A stretch of 64,000 bases of DNA from RGIG3528 sp045598045. Lineage in GTDB: Bacteria; Bacillota; Clostridia; Lachnospirales; Lachnospiraceae. Below are positions 51,873 through 62,282 of this stretch, one piece after another. The notes under the pieces are model-generated. The model had not been told where the DNA came from. It was given only the letters and a program-made list of their open reading frames with translations, and did no database searches. Numbering within the stretch: position 1 is the first letter of the stretch; each line of letters starts with the position of its first letter. Made by a program: the position numbers and the translations under genes. The stretch spans positions 1 through 64,000 of the forward strand of contig JAZLLG010000055.1 of assembly GCA_045598045.1 (NCBI GenBank). The letters are read 5' to 3'.

Positions 51873-53117
51873 TCAAACTATGGAATTACCGGCAACAAAG
51901 CCTGTAGACCAGGCTATCTGAAGATTGAACCCGCCTGTAAATGCATCAAGGTCCAAAACCTCCCCTACGAAGTAAAGGCCCGAGCAAAGCTTGGATTCAC
52001 ATGTCTTCGGATCGATTTCCTTTACGTTAATACCACCTTTAGTAATAATTGCTTCCTCGTATGGTCTGAGCGCCTTTACATGAAACTCCAGATGTTTAAG
52101 AAGCCATGCAAGCTTCTGTCTTTCCTCTTTTGTGACGGAATTGACTTTTTTGTCTTTATCAATGCCGGAAAGCTTGACGATTTCTTCAGTCATGCTCTTC
52201 GGCAGCAAAGCCTCCAGACTGTTTCCGAAATCCTTGTTAATTTCCTTGGAAAAGTCCTTTAAAAGTCTCTGGTCAAGTTCGTCCAGACTCATACCGGGCT
52301 TAAGATCGACAAAAAGACGCGGCAGTTCTTTACCGTAGCGGATGTATTCCGCAAAAAACGCACTCGCCGAAAGAACAAGCGGTCCGCTTATTCCGAAATG
52401 AGTAAAAAGCATTTCTCCAAGTTCACTGTATATCTTTTTGCCTTTTGAATTTTCGAGAGAAAGAGAAACGTTTTTCAAAGTAAGTCCCATAAGCTTTTTA
52501 GGGTACTCTTCCTCTGTTTCGAGTGCAACCAGAGACGGGCTGAGAGGCGTGATTGTGTGACCGTTTTCTTTGGCAAATCTGTATCCGTCTCCATCCGAAC
52601 CGGTAGATTTGTACGAAATGCCGCCCGTAGCAACTATACATGCATCAAATTTCTCTTTACCGTTCTTTCCGACGGCAGAAAAAGAAATTACATGCTCTGT
52701 TCCTTCCTGACATATTGATTTTACAATACAGTTAAGCCTTACGTCAACATTCTGCCTCCTAAGTTCATCACTCAGGACTTTAATAACATCGGATGATTTG
52801 TCAGATTCGGGAAATACTCTTTGTCCACGCTCGGTTTTTATTTTTAAGCCGAGATTTTGAAAAAATTCCATTGTTTCATGATTGTCAAAAGTGTCAAAAG
52901 CACTATAGAGAAATCTGGAATTTACAGTGACATTCTTAAAAAGCTCTTGTTTCTCACAGGCATTTGTAAGATTGCATCTTCCTTTTCCCGTGATAAAGAG
53001 CTTTTTTCCCAATTTTTCATTTTTTTCAAACAGCACAACTTTGTGGCCGTTCCTGGCTGCGGTTATCGCCGCCATCATGCCTGCGGCACCGCCACCGATA
53101 ACACATACTCTGCTCAA
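51873..53117 (-). CDS. BaiN/HI0933-family flavoprotein
   Basis: A 414-residue NAD(P)/FAD-dependent oxidoreductase. The dinucleotide motif is VIGGGAAGMMAAITAARNG at residues 6-24, followed by GKGRCNLTNA near 44, and a C-terminal FAD segment GEVLDLDAFTGGFNLQIAW near 384. Relatives include HI0933/YhiN and the bile-acid enzyme BaiN, but the substrate of most members is unknown. It overlaps the pgsA gene by four bases. Confidence 0.92.
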   Translation of the reverse strand: MSRVCVIGGGAAGMMAAITAARNGHKVVLFEKNEKLGKKLFITGKGRCNLTNACEKQELFKNVTVNSRFLYSAFDTFDNHETMEFFQNLGLKIKTERGQRVFPESDKSSDVIKVLSDELRRQNVDVRLNCIVKSICQEGTEHVISFSAVGKNGKEKFDACIVATGGISYKSTGSDGDGYRFAKENGHTITPLSPSLVALETEEEYPKKLMGLTLKNVSLSLENSKGKKIYSELGEMLFTHFGISGPLVLSASAFFAEYIRYGKELPRLFVDLKPGMSLDELDQRLLKDFSKEINKDFGNSLEALLPKSMTEEIVKLSGIDKDKKVNSVTKEERQKLAWLLKHLEFHVKALRPYEEAIITKGGINVKEIDPKTCESKLCSGLYFVGEVLDLDAFTGGFNLQIAWSTGFVAGNSIV

Positions 53118-53647
53118 TCCTTAAGTACCTGCTTGTTCTGATAAAGATAATCCACAAGAGAAACAATTGTAAGCAAAACGGAAAGCCAGATAAGAACCTG
53201 TTCCAAAATGCCCCACCATCCGAAACCGAAGTCGATAAGCAAAGCAATTGCCATAATCATCTGCACAGTCGTTTTAACCTTGCCTGACCAGCCTGCCGCA
53301 AGCACAATGCCTTTTTCGCCGGCAATCATTCTGAGGCCGTTAACGATAAGGTCTCTCGAAACAATAATGATAAGGGCAACGGCATTCATTTTCCCGGAGC
53401 CTACAAAGAGGATAAGCGCTGTAGTGACAAGAATCTTATCCGCAAGAGGATCCATAAATTTACCGAAAGTGGTAACAAGATTGTACTTTCTGGCAATCTT
53501 TCCATCTGCCATATCGGTAAGGCAGGCAACGATATAGATGCCGAGAGCAATCCAGTTGTTTCCCGGAATAAATGACGCATAATAGAAAAATACAAAAAAC
53601 GGAATAAGAATTACTCTTAATATCGTAAGTTTATTAGGCAGATTCAT
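53114..53647 (-). CDS. pgsA: Phosphatidylglycerophosphate synthase
   Basis: A 177-residue CDP-alcohol phosphatidyltransferase that makes phosphatidylglycerol phosphate. The signature runs as D-x2-D-G-x2-A-R-x8-G-x3-D-x3-D, seen in LTDMADGKIARKYN and FGKFMDPLADKIL (near 49-75). Four to five membrane helices. The ATG at 53647 has GGGGGA upstream; an earlier ATG at 53659 overlaps the rimO stop. Confidence 0.96.
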   Translation of the reverse strand: MNLPNKLTILRVILIPFFVFFYYASFIPGNNWIALGIYIVACLTDMADGKIARKYNLVTTFGKFMDPLADKILVTTALILFVGSGKMNAVALIIIVSRDLIVNGLRMIAGEKGIVLAAGWSGKVKTTVQMIMAIALLIDFGFGWWGILEQVLIWLSVLLTIVSLVDYLYQNKQVLKD

Positions 53648-53658
53648 GTTTTCCCCCA

Positions 53659-54978
53659 TCAGTCAATCACTGCTTCGCCGATAAGATCGTATTCCGACGA
53701 GCTTGTTATTTTAACATTAACAATTTCTCCCGAAAGATACGAATCGGGCGACTTGAAAAATACAAAACCATCAACGGAGGGTGCATCGAGCATACTTCTT
53801 CCAACCCAGATTTCATCTTCGGGAAGTTTTCCTTCCACCATAACCTGAATTTCCGAACCGATGCGACTCCCGGATATCTCTTTTGAAATCATCTGCTGAA
53901 GCTTCATGATTTCATTTCTTCGTTTATTCTTTGTACGGGCAGGGACCTGATCGCTCATTTTGGCTGCAGCCGTACCGTTTTCCTTAGAGTAGGTGAAAAC
54001 ACCAAGATGTTCAAAACGTGACTTTTCAACGAAAGAAACAAGCTTTTTATGATCCTCTTCGGTCTCTCCCGGAAAGCCCGATATAAGCGTTGTTCTCAAA
54101 GCAATTCCCGGTACTTCTTTACGGAGCTTTTTAATGAGTCCGATAAGGTCCTTTTGCGTTGTTCTTCTTCCCATACGCTTAAGGACATTATCAGCCGCAT
54201 GCTGAATCGGAAGATCAAGGTACTTGCAAACCTTCGGATTATCACGAATGACGGAAATAAGTTCATCGTTGATTTCCTCGGGATAGCAATAAAGAATACG
54301 TATCCAGCAGATGCCTTCTATCTCGGAAAGCTTGTTGAGAAGCTCAGGCAAAGCCTTTCTTCCGTAAATGTCAGTTCCGTAAAGAGTCGTCTCCTGCGCA
54401 ACAAGAATCAACTCTTTGGCACCGCCTTCGGCAAGGAATTCAGCCTCCTTTATAAGCCTTTCCATCGGAATGCTTCTGTAGCTTCCGCGAAGAGAAGGAA
54501 TAATACAGTAGGTACAATGTTTATCACAGCCCTCGGCAATTTTAAGATATGAATAGTATCCGCCCGTCGTACAGACTCTGTTTGTATCTGGGAGCGGCAA
54601 AGCATTGATATCATCGATGTACTCTTTTTCCGAGCCTTCAACAGCCTCTGCAATTTTGTCGTAAGCTGTGGTTCCGACAATCGCATCAACTTCCGGAATT
54701 TCTTTCAAAATCTGGTCTTTGAAGCGCTGTGAAAGGCATCCGGTAACAATAAGTCTTTGAAGATTCCCGGATTTTTTATACTCTGCGGCTTCCAAAATAG
54801 TGTTAATGCTTTCGGTAAGCGCATCCTTAATAAAAGCACATGTATTGACAACAATAACATCCGCTTCAGCCTCTTCGTTTGTGAGATTATAGCCTTTATC
54901 CCGAAGGATTCCGAGCATAAATTCCGTATCAACCGTATTTTTATCGCATCCGAGCGATATAAACATAACTTTACTCAA
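53659..54978 (-). CDS. rimO: Ribosomal protein S12 methylthiotransferase RimO
   Basis: A 439-residue radical-SAM methylthiotransferase acting on Asp of S12. The N-terminal cluster Cys are in SLGCDKNTVDTEF (near 8), NTCAF (near 46) and TGCLSQRF (near 80). The radical-SAM motif is EGCDKHCTYCIIP near 149. The C-terminal TRAM domain covers about 375-436. The start MSKVMFISLGCDKNTVD distinguishes RimO from MiaB. Confidence 0.97.
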   Translation of the reverse strand: MSKVMFISLGCDKNTVDTEFMLGILRDKGYNLTNEEAEADVIVVNTCAFIKDALTESINTILEAAEYKKSGNLQRLIVTGCLSQRFKDQILKEIPEVDAIVGTTAYDKIAEAVEGSEKEYIDDINALPLPDTNRVCTTGGYYSYLKIAEGCDKHCTYCIIPSLRGSYRSIPMERLIKEAEFLAEGGAKELILVAQETTLYGTDIYGRKALPELLNKLSEIEGICWIRILYCYPEEINDELISVIRDNPKVCKYLDLPIQHAADNVLKRMGRRTTQKDLIGLIKKLRKEVPGIALRTTLISGFPGETEEDHKKLVSFVEKSRFEHLGVFTYSKENGTAAAKMSDQVPARTKNKRRNEIMKLQQMISKEISGSRIGSEIQVMVEGKLPEDEIWVGRSMLDAPSVDGFVFFKSPDSYLSGEIVNVKITSSSEYDLIGEAVID

Positions 54979-54980
54979 AA

Positions 54981-55838
54981 CTAAACCTCATTCTGTCTCT
55001 TTGTGCCTTCAAGACAGTTTTTCATAAGCATTGCGATGGTCATGGGGCCGACACCGCCGGGGACCGGAGTAATCTTGGAGCATACAGGCGCAACATCATC
55101 GAAATCAACGTCACCGCAAAGCTTTTTGCTTTCACCTTCAAGCCTGTGGATACCAACGTCTATTACAACAGCTCCTTCTTTGACATACTCTTTTGTAATC
55201 ATTCGGGGCTTGCCTATAGCTACAATAAGAATATCCGCTCTCTTGGTAACTTCAGCGAGATCCTTTGTCCTGGAATGGCAAATAGTAACGGTAGCATTCT
55301 CACGAAGCATAAGAACAGACATCGGCTTTCCGACGATATTGCTTCTGCCGATTACAACGCACTCTTTTCCGCTGATTTCAACACCCGAACGCTTTAAAAG
55401 CTGGATAATTCCGGCAGGTGTGCATGAAAGAAAACCCGGGCGTCCGATTAAAAGATTTCCTACACTGACAGGATGGAAACCGTCCACATCCTTCTGAGGA
55501 TTGATTGTTTCAATTACAAGGTCCTCATTAATATGTTTGGGAAGAGGCAGCTGAACAAGGATACCGTTTACTTTCGGATCTTCATTAAGCTCTTTTATTT
55601 TGTTTAAAAGTTCTTCCTCGGAAGTCTCCTCCGGAAGTTCAATGGATAATGAATCAAAACCGCAATATTCGCACGCTTTTTTCTTGTTACCAACATAAAC
55701 CTGGCTTGCGGGATCGTTACCTACAAGAATAACCGCAAGACAAGGCTTAATACCTTTTTTTGCAAGTTCTTCCGTCTCAACTCTAACTTCGTCTTTGATT
55801 TCCTGGGAAATCTTCTTTCCATCAATCAGCTCGTACAT
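54981..55838 (-). CDS. folD: Methylenetetrahydrofolate dehydrogenase/cyclohydrolase
   Basis: A 285-residue bifunctional FolD that interconverts methylene- and 10-formyl-tetrahydrofolate. It has the 'GNDPASQVYVGNKKKACEYC' motif with the catalytic Lys near residue 55, 'PQKDVDGFHPVSVGNL' near 119, and the signature 'PVPGGVGPMTIAMLMKNCL' near 260. It follows the antiporter-like gene by 18 bases and precedes rimO by 2. Confidence 0.98.
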   Translation of the reverse strand: MYELIDGKKISQEIKDEVRVETEELAKKGIKPCLAVILVGNDPASQVYVGNKKKACEYCGFDSLSIELPEETSEEELLNKIKELNEDPKVNGILVQLPLPKHINEDLVIETINPQKDVDGFHPVSVGNLLIGRPGFLSCTPAGIIQLLKRSGVEISGKECVVIGRSNIVGKPMSVLMLRENATVTICHSRTKDLAEVTKRADILIVAIGKPRMITKEYVKEGAVVIDVGIHRLEGESKKLCGDVDFDDVAPVCSKITPVPGGVGPMTIAMLMKNCLEGTKRQNEV

Positions 55839-55856
55839 TTTAGGTTCCTTTCAAGT

Positions 55857-57725
55857 TTATTTGAAGCACATATAGAACAATGTGATAAGAAGTCCGACCG
55901 AGAAAAGCAAAAGAGAAAGTGACAGGCTTCTTTCAAGCATACGCGCCATTTCTCCCGTCTCCGCACCGACAAGTGCAAACCTGTCCGTAAAAGACTTCTT
56001 TTCGGGATGTGCCTTCTTACCCGTAATAAAGTCCATAAAGCTTCCGAAAGCAAAAGAAATACCGACATGAACGCTGTCATTTCGCTTGTTGATAATAGCT
56101 TTAAGGATTTTAGTCTTTATGAAGTATGCAATAAGGTCCGTAAGTTTGTCAAGGATTCTTGAAAAACATGCACAAACGAAAGGAAGGAATATAAGAGCAA
56201 CCGGTCTGTAAACATACTTTTCAAGGTCAAACCATTTAGGAAGTGCATTAATGTATTTTTTGCCGTCTCCCGCCTTCTTCATAAGGCAAAGACGAACAAG
56301 AACGAAATAAAGGCAAATGCCTATTGCTATCGAAATGAGTCCGCCCTTCATCGTATGGAAAGCAAACCATTTCATTTCAAACAATTCTCCGGCAGTTCCG
56401 CCATATTGTACATATTCGGTGAGTCCGCAGGCTGAAACAAATTCAACCGTTTTTTTCGGAACTATTCCCATAAGCAGAAGCACAACGGTGGGTATGATAA
56501 CACAAATCAGAGATAAAGGCGAAAGATTTTTCTTCTTTTCCGCAGCACCCTTTTCAATAAAGATGCAAACAAACAGCTTTAACATATAGCAGAGGGTTAT
56601 TCCGCCTGTTATGGTAAATACAACGTTGACAACCTCAGCCAGGGCAAACTCTTCCGCAAGTCTTTCAACACCTTCATGTATAAGTGTCTTTGAAATATAT
56701 CCGGAAAAGCCCGGAACACCTGAAAGGCTCAATGCTCCGACTGCAAAAGGAATCATAAGAAGAGGTTTGTTACGGCCGTATCCGCGGATTACGTTTAAGT
56801 CAAGCGAACCGGTTTTCTTTAATACTCCGCCCGCAACAAGGAACAAAATCAGCTTAATAACCGAATGATTGAGCATATGTGTAAGTGTCCCCGCAAATTC
56901 GGCAGTGCCTGCACCCGAAAGTACCATACATGAAATTCCGGTAACAATGAAGCCGATTTGGGAAACCGATGAGCAGGCAAGCGTTCTCTTGAGATTTGTT
57001 GAAAAGACCGCCAAAGCAGCACCTGTAAACATCGTGCACGCACCAAGCATAAGAAGCATCTTTCCCCATCCCTCTTCCGAAATAAGTCCGAGCGTTGTCG
57101 AAGTAATCATTATTCCGATTATACCAGTTTTCGTAAGAATTCCGGAGAGGACAGCCGATGCGGTTGCAGGAGCAACCGTATGCGCTCTGGGAAGCCATAC
57201 ATGAAGCAGGAATACACCTGCTTTCGCACCGAAACCAACAAGAAGCATAACAGCGCCGGCCATAATAATCTTGCAGTCGATTCCCAAAGAACCGACAAGC
57301 TCACTGCTGCACATAATTTCCCGGATTTCGGAAAAATCAAGCGTTCCCGTTTCGTGATAAACAAGGAATATTCCATAAAGCATTACAAGACCGCAAAGGA
57401 CAGATATGCGCAGGTAAAGTCTTCCTGCGTAATCACTTTCTTCATTTTCTTCCTGAAGGACCCAAAATGAAGAAGCAACCGACATGATTTCAAAGAACAT
57501 GAACATTGTGAAGAAATCACCCGAAAAAAGGAAGCCTGCCACTGCCAGATAGGTGATAATCCAGAAAGTGAAAAATCTGAAAAGCTTTCTTTCACCTGCC
57601 ATGTATTCCTTCGAAAACAGGGTACAAAGAACAAACACAGCCGTAGTCACAATAAAATACATGAGTCTGAAGCTGTCTGCAGTAAAAGATATTCCTATTG
57701 AACAAAAATCATGCAAAAAACTCAT
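55857..57725 (-). CDS. Large proton-conducting antiporter-like subunit (fourth copy)
   Basis: A 622-residue membrane protein of the NuoL/M/N-MrpA/D family with about 16 hydrophobic segments. The conserved Glu is in FMFFEIMSVASS, the TM7 Lys in GFGAKAGVFLLHVWLPRAH near 163, and the TM8 Lys in SGILTKTGIIG near 191. A C-terminal extension of about 120 residues contains further helices. It is the last of four such genes and overlaps the preceding one by four bases (ATGA). Confidence 0.9.
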   Translation of the reverse strand: MSFLHDFCSIGISFTADSFRLMYFIVTTAVFVLCTLFSKEYMAGERKLFRFFTFWIITYLAVAGFLFSGDFFTMFMFFEIMSVASSFWVLQEENEESDYAGRLYLRISVLCGLVMLYGIFLVYHETGTLDFSEIREIMCSSELVGSLGIDCKIIMAGAVMLLVGFGAKAGVFLLHVWLPRAHTVAPATASAVLSGILTKTGIIGIMITSTTLGLISEEGWGKMLLMLGACTMFTGAALAVFSTNLKRTLACSSVSQIGFIVTGISCMVLSGAGTAEFAGTLTHMLNHSVIKLILFLVAGGVLKKTGSLDLNVIRGYGRNKPLLMIPFAVGALSLSGVPGFSGYISKTLIHEGVERLAEEFALAEVVNVVFTITGGITLCYMLKLFVCIFIEKGAAEKKKNLSPLSLICVIIPTVVLLLMGIVPKKTVEFVSACGLTEYVQYGGTAGELFEMKWFAFHTMKGGLISIAIGICLYFVLVRLCLMKKAGDGKKYINALPKWFDLEKYVYRPVALIFLPFVCACFSRILDKLTDLIAYFIKTKILKAIINKRNDSVHVGISFAFGSFMDFITGKKAHPEKKSFTDRFALVGAETGEMARMLERSLSLSLLLFSVGLLITLFYMCFK

Positions 57726-59197
57726 ACAAGTCCTCCGGCAACACTTTGAATAAATGAAATGAGCGGTGACGAGAAAATACCGAGAAATACAATAATTACA
57801 CAGAGAATAATGAGCGGCACCTTCATAAACGGGCCGGGATCTTCAATATCCGCAATATTCTCTTCTTTGAAGGTCGGACCGGGAAAGTAAACCTTAATGA
57901 CGATCGACATAAGGTATATTGAAGTAAGCAAAGCCGAAACAAGAATAACGGCCATTCCGGCATAACCCATCCAGCTTCCTGTCCTTACCGCACCGGTAAG
58001 CAAATACCATTTACTTGTAAAGCCTATCGTGGGAGGCACACCCATAAGCGCAAGCGAAGCAACCGTAAAGCATGCAAAAGTAACTTTCATCTTCCGTCCA
58101 TAGCCGAATAAATCGTTTACATACGCTTTTTCATACTTAACAAGGACAATGCCCGCAACAAAGAAAAGCGTAATCTTGATAACACCATGGAAAAGGAAAT
58201 GTGAAAGAGCTCCCGTAAGCCCCTCCGCACACATAAGCGAACAGCCGAAAAGCATATAGGAAAGGTTGCTTATTGTGGAATAAGCAAGTCTTCTCTTAAA
58301 GTGCTGCTCTTTCAAAGCCATTGTCGAGCCGAAAAGAATCGTAAACAGTGTAAAGCAGACGCATACAACCTGAACCCACGACCCTTTCAGAACTTCCGTT
58401 CCGAAAACATAATATGTCACACGCATAATTGCAAAAGCGCCACAGTTTACGACAGCAACGGCATGCAAAAGTGCCGTAACCGGTGTCGGTGCAATTGATG
58501 CCGAAGGAAGCCATCCGTAAAGAGGGAATATGGCAGCCTTTACACCAAATCCGAAGAAAGCAAGAAGATATACAATTCGAATAATAGAAACGATACTTCC
58601 GTCTTCAGCAAGAGTAAACATTCCGCCATAAGCGAAATCAGTCGTTCCGCCATATACAAATGCAACCATCATTGCTATAAACGCAAAGGCAGCACCACCA
58701 ATCGAATACCTTACGTATTTTCTGCCGACTTTAATATTCTTGTCCTTCATGCCATGCATAACAATAGGCAGAGTAACAAGTGTAAGGAACTCGTAGAAAA
58801 GATACAACGTAACAAGGTTTTCGGAAAATGCAATACCGACCGTGACACCGTATGTCATAAGGTAATATGAGTAAAATGTGTTTTCACTGCCCTCATGACG
58901 CATATATTCCAAAGCATAGCTTACGGCAAGCGGCCAAAGAACAGCCACAAGTCCCGCAAACAATCTGCTCATTCCGTCAACCGCCAAGGTAATCGGAAGC
59001 TTTTCGGTTATGGAAAATATTTCAAAGTTTTCGTTTCCAGGAATAAAAATCAAAGCAAGTATGACAACAACAGATGATAAAATTGTTGTAGTCAGCACAT
59101 AAACTTCTCTTGCTCTTCTCTTTTGGAATCTGAAAAGCCAGATTGCCGCTCCCGACAAAATCGGAAAAAGCACAGGCAGAATCAGTAAAATATCCAT
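57722..59197 (-). CDS. Proton-conducting antiporter-like subunit (third copy)
   Basis: A 491-residue family member with about 14 hydrophobic segments. The TM5 Glu is in YLFYEFLTLVTLPIVMHG, the TM7 Lys in GFGVKAAIFPLYGWLPSA near 211. In TM8 it reads TALLHAVAVVNCGAF, the His-containing type found in NuoL/MrpA, with Asn where other copies have Lys. Probably part of the same membrane complex as its neighbours. Confidence 0.92.
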   Translation of the reverse strand: MDILLILPVLFPILSGAAIWLFRFQKRRAREVYVLTTTILSSVVVILALIFIPGNENFEIFSITEKLPITLAVDGMSRLFAGLVAVLWPLAVSYALEYMRHEGSENTFYSYYLMTYGVTVGIAFSENLVTLYLFYEFLTLVTLPIVMHGMKDKNIKVGRKYVRYSIGGAAFAFIAMMVAFVYGGTTDFAYGGMFTLAEDGSIVSIIRIVYLLAFFGFGVKAAIFPLYGWLPSASIAPTPVTALLHAVAVVNCGAFAIMRVTYYVFGTEVLKGSWVQVVCVCFTLFTILFGSTMALKEQHFKRRLAYSTISNLSYMLFGCSLMCAEGLTGALSHFLFHGVIKITLFFVAGIVLVKYEKAYVNDLFGYGRKMKVTFACFTVASLALMGVPPTIGFTSKWYLLTGAVRTGSWMGYAGMAVILVSALLTSIYLMSIVIKVYFPGPTFKEENIADIEDPGPFMKVPLIILCVIIVFLGIFSSPLISFIQSVAGGLV

Positions 59198-59209
59198 TAG
59201 CCTACCTCA

Positions 59210-60730
59210 TCAGAAAAGTGAATATACAAAATCAAACAAAGCATTGTAAACAGGCTGGGCAAATATACCAAGAATACATGCGGCAGCTGCAAGAACAAGC
59301 ATAACCGCAGCCATCGTAACCTTTGTTCTCTTTTTCAAATGGACTTCAGTATCAGCTTCAAAATCCTCTCCGGGATAAAAAGCCGCAATGGTAATCGAAA
59401 GGAGGTAACCTGCCGTAAGAAGTGCGCTTGCAAGAAGGACTGCAATTCCGACATATCCAAGCACCTTCTCGTTAAGCTCAAGAGCGCCGAGGCAAAGATA
59501 CCATTTGCTTACAAAGCCGCATACAGGAGGTATTCCGACCAGTCCCAGAGCTGCCACGGAAAATGTAATCATTGTAATGGGCAAAGTTTTTCCGATACCT
59601 TTAAGCTCATTTACTTCGTGTTTATCCGTAGCAACGATAACCGTGCCCGCATTGAGGAAAAGCGTTGTCTTAAGCACCGAATGGAAAACCACATGAAGAA
59701 GTGCTCCCATAAGAGCTGCCGGATTCAGACACGCTATACCGAAAAGCACATACGAAACCTGCGAAACTGTAGAATATGCAAGTCTTTTTTTGAATATCTG
59801 TTCTTTGTATGCAAGCATCGAGCCCATAAAAACCGTGACAAGAGTCAGGATGATAAAAACATACTGAACCCAGGTTCCTTCTATTAAGGACTCTCCCACA
59901 ACCTGAAAAACGACTCTGAAAATACCAAGTACACCGGCCTTTGTTATTACGCCCGAAAGCACTGCCGAAGCAGGTGCGGGAGCAACAGGATGGGCTGTCG
60001 GAAGCCATCCGTGCATAGGGAACATGCCTGCCTTTGCACCAAAGCCAAGGATAATAAGAAGAACCGAAACCAGAGTCAGAGCGTTTGCGTTAAAACCAAC
60101 ACCGCCGTCAATAAAGTCAAGTCTGCCGTTTGTCTGCATGAAAAGCGCTACGAAACCGAACAGTGCCATCGAAGCACCGGCGATTGAGTAATAAAGATAT
60201 TTCTTTGATGCATAAATTGCTTCTTTTGTCATTTCATGTACGACAAGAATCATACTTGAAACACTCATAAATTCGTAAAACAGATAGAAAGTCAGAAGAT
60301 TCGAAGCGTAGCCAAGTCCAATAAGAACTGCCCATACAACAAGATAAGCTCCGAAGAACGTTGAACCTTTAAGCGTTCTAACGTCCTGTTCCTCCTCTTC
60401 TTTTCTGTCATCCTTACGCATATAAAATGCTCCGTAAATACCGGTTAACAGAAACATAGCGGAAACAAGCCATACAAAGCCCTGTCCGATAACATCCTTT
60501 GAAAGCGCAAATGAAACCGTTTCATTAAATTTGAAAAGAACAAGTTTTTCCGCGCCAAAGAGCTCGGAAAGAACAGAAAACACAAATTCAACAGAAAGCA
60601 TTACAATGGCAAATGCCTTTGAAAAGCTGTGATTATGCTGTCCTTTTCTTTTTATGCCGACCAATATCGCTCCGGCTGCAACACCGAAGACAATCGGCAG
60701 TACTAATACAATTGCTTTAAAAACATTCAT
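59210..60730 (-). CDS. Proton-conducting antiporter-like subunit (second copy)
   Basis: A 506-residue MrpD/NuoN-like protein with about 14 hydrophobic segments. The TM5 Glu is in YLFYEFMSVSSMILVVHE, the TM7 Lys in GFGAKAGMFPMHGWLPTAH near 233, and the TM8 Lys in SGVITKAGVLG near 262. An unusual acidic stretch (RKEEEEQDV) near residue 105 lies in a loop. It is 22 bases downstream of the first copy. Confidence 0.92.
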   Translation of the reverse strand: MNVFKAIVLVLPIVFGVAAGAILVGIKRKGQHNHSFSKAFAIVMLSVEFVFSVLSELFGAEKLVLFKFNETVSFALSKDVIGQGFVWLVSAMFLLTGIYGAFYMRKDDRKEEEEQDVRTLKGSTFFGAYLVVWAVLIGLGYASNLLTFYLFYEFMSVSSMILVVHEMTKEAIYASKKYLYYSIAGASMALFGFVALFMQTNGRLDFIDGGVGFNANALTLVSVLLIILGFGAKAGMFPMHGWLPTAHPVAPAPASAVLSGVITKAGVLGIFRVVFQVVGESLIEGTWVQYVFIILTLVTVFMGSMLAYKEQIFKKRLAYSTVSQVSYVLFGIACLNPAALMGALLHVVFHSVLKTTLFLNAGTVIVATDKHEVNELKGIGKTLPITMITFSVAALGLVGIPPVCGFVSKWYLCLGALELNEKVLGYVGIAVLLASALLTAGYLLSITIAAFYPGEDFEADTEVHLKKRTKVTMAAVMLVLAAAACILGIFAQPVYNALFDFVYSLF

Positions 60731-60752
60731 ACTTTTCTCCCGGAATCCTCAA

Positions 60753-62282
60753 TCATGAAAACATGTTAATTCCTTTGTTGATGAGGTCAAGTATCACATC
60801 ACACTGAGTTCCGACCACTACGTTCAATGCTATAAATCCAAGAACCGCAATTATGTACAAAGGCGTAGCTTTATACGTTCTCAAACCCTCTTCACTTTCG
60901 GCCGTAAGCTCAAGTTCATTTCTTTCATATCTGTCGGTAGGGGTATATATACCGATAAGCGCCCTGAAGAAATAAACACAGTTAAGAATTGTACTTATCG
61001 CCAGTGTAACAAGGATAATGACCATCTTTGCTCCGCCTGCCGATACCGCAGCACCCGCATAGTTTATTTTTGAAACAAAGCCCGGGAACAAAGGTATACC
61101 AACCATCGAAAATGCACCAACCGCAAACGCAACGCCTGCCATTTTATGGCGGTAGCCGGCTCCTTTCAGATTTTCAAGCTTTGTTGAATGATCTGAAACG
61201 TCTTTAAGTCCGCCGAGTGAAATAAAGAGCATTGACTTTGCGGCTCCATGAGTAAACACATGGAACAGTGAAGCAATAACACCGGCGGTCGTCCCGATAC
61301 CGAAGCCCATAAATATATAACCAATCTGTGCTACCGAAGAATATGCGACCATTCGCTTTATATCCTTCTGTGCAGCGGCTATGAGGGAAGCGAAAATCAT
61401 CGCAGCAATACCGAATGCAAAAATAATGTTATTAATGCCCGTGGATACGACATAATCCCAGCCGATTGCACGATAGTAAATCTTTATAAGCAAAACAATG
61501 TATGCCTTAAGTACAAGGCTTGAAAGAATTGAACTTGAGGATGTTGTTGATGCCGTATGTGCATCCGGAAGCCAGGAATGGAACGGGAAAAGTGCACTTT
61601 TTATCGCCAGACCTATTGTCATCAGCGAGACCACAACGACAAGCGGCCCTGTGTACTGTCCTGTTCTCACAAGCTCCGCCACGCTTTCTTTAATGTTCGA
61701 AAGCAGAAGGTGGCCTGTTATATCGTAAAGAAGACATATGCTTATGAGGAAAAGACCACTTCCCAAAAGGCTCATAATCATATATTTCACCGATGCAACA
61801 ACCGATGAACCGGTACCTTTTACGGCAACAAGACCACATGCCGAAATTGTATTGATTTCGACAAAAACATAAGCAGTAAAAAGGTCGTTTGTGTAAACAA
61901 GCGAAAGCAATGAACTCATCATGAGATTGACGAGCGTGTAGTACAGGTTTCTTTTCGATTCCTGTATGTCAGAATCAACGTGCTTCTGTCCTGCAAGAAG
62001 CGAAAGGAGCATTACGATACAGAAAAATGTTGCAAGAAGTCCTTCAAGAATTCCTGCTCTCACTTCATTGCCCCAAGGAGCGTCAAAGTGTCCCATTCTG
62101 TATACAAAAGCCTGTCCCGATACAATTGTGTAGCCAAGAACTCCGACGGAGAAAACAGTAAGAATTCCGACAACAACATATGTGTAGTATCTTGCAGCCT
62201 TTCCTTTAAGAACAGAGCAGATAACACCGCTCATAAGGCAAAGAACTATCGAAAAGAGAGGAAAATTACGAAAAAATTCCAT
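60753..62282 (-). CDS. Proton-conducting antiporter-like subunit (first copy)
   Basis: A 509-residue family member with about 14 hydrophobic segments. The TM5 Glu is in AYVFVEINTISACGLVAVKG, the TM7 Lys in GLAIKSALFPFHSWLPDAH near 232, and the TM8 Lys in LSSLVLKAYIVLLIK near 260. It overlaps the end of the MnhC-like gene by one base. Confidence 0.92.
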   Translation of the reverse strand: MEFFRNFPLFSIVLCLMSGVICSVLKGKAARYYTYVVVGILTVFSVGVLGYTIVSGQAFVYRMGHFDAPWGNEVRAGILEGLLATFFCIVMLLSLLAGQKHVDSDIQESKRNLYYTLVNLMMSSLLSLVYTNDLFTAYVFVEINTISACGLVAVKGTGSSVVASVKYMIMSLLGSGLFLISICLLYDITGHLLLSNIKESVAELVRTGQYTGPLVVVVSLMTIGLAIKSALFPFHSWLPDAHTASTTSSSSILSSLVLKAYIVLLIKIYYRAIGWDYVVSTGINNIIFAFGIAAMIFASLIAAAQKDIKRMVAYSSVAQIGYIFMGFGIGTTAGVIASLFHVFTHGAAKSMLFISLGGLKDVSDHSTKLENLKGAGYRHKMAGVAFAVGAFSMVGIPLFPGFVSKINYAGAAVSAGGAKMVIILVTLAISTILNCVYFFRALIGIYTPTDRYERNELELTAESEEGLRTYKATPLYIIAVLGFIALNVVVGTQCDVILDLINKGINMFS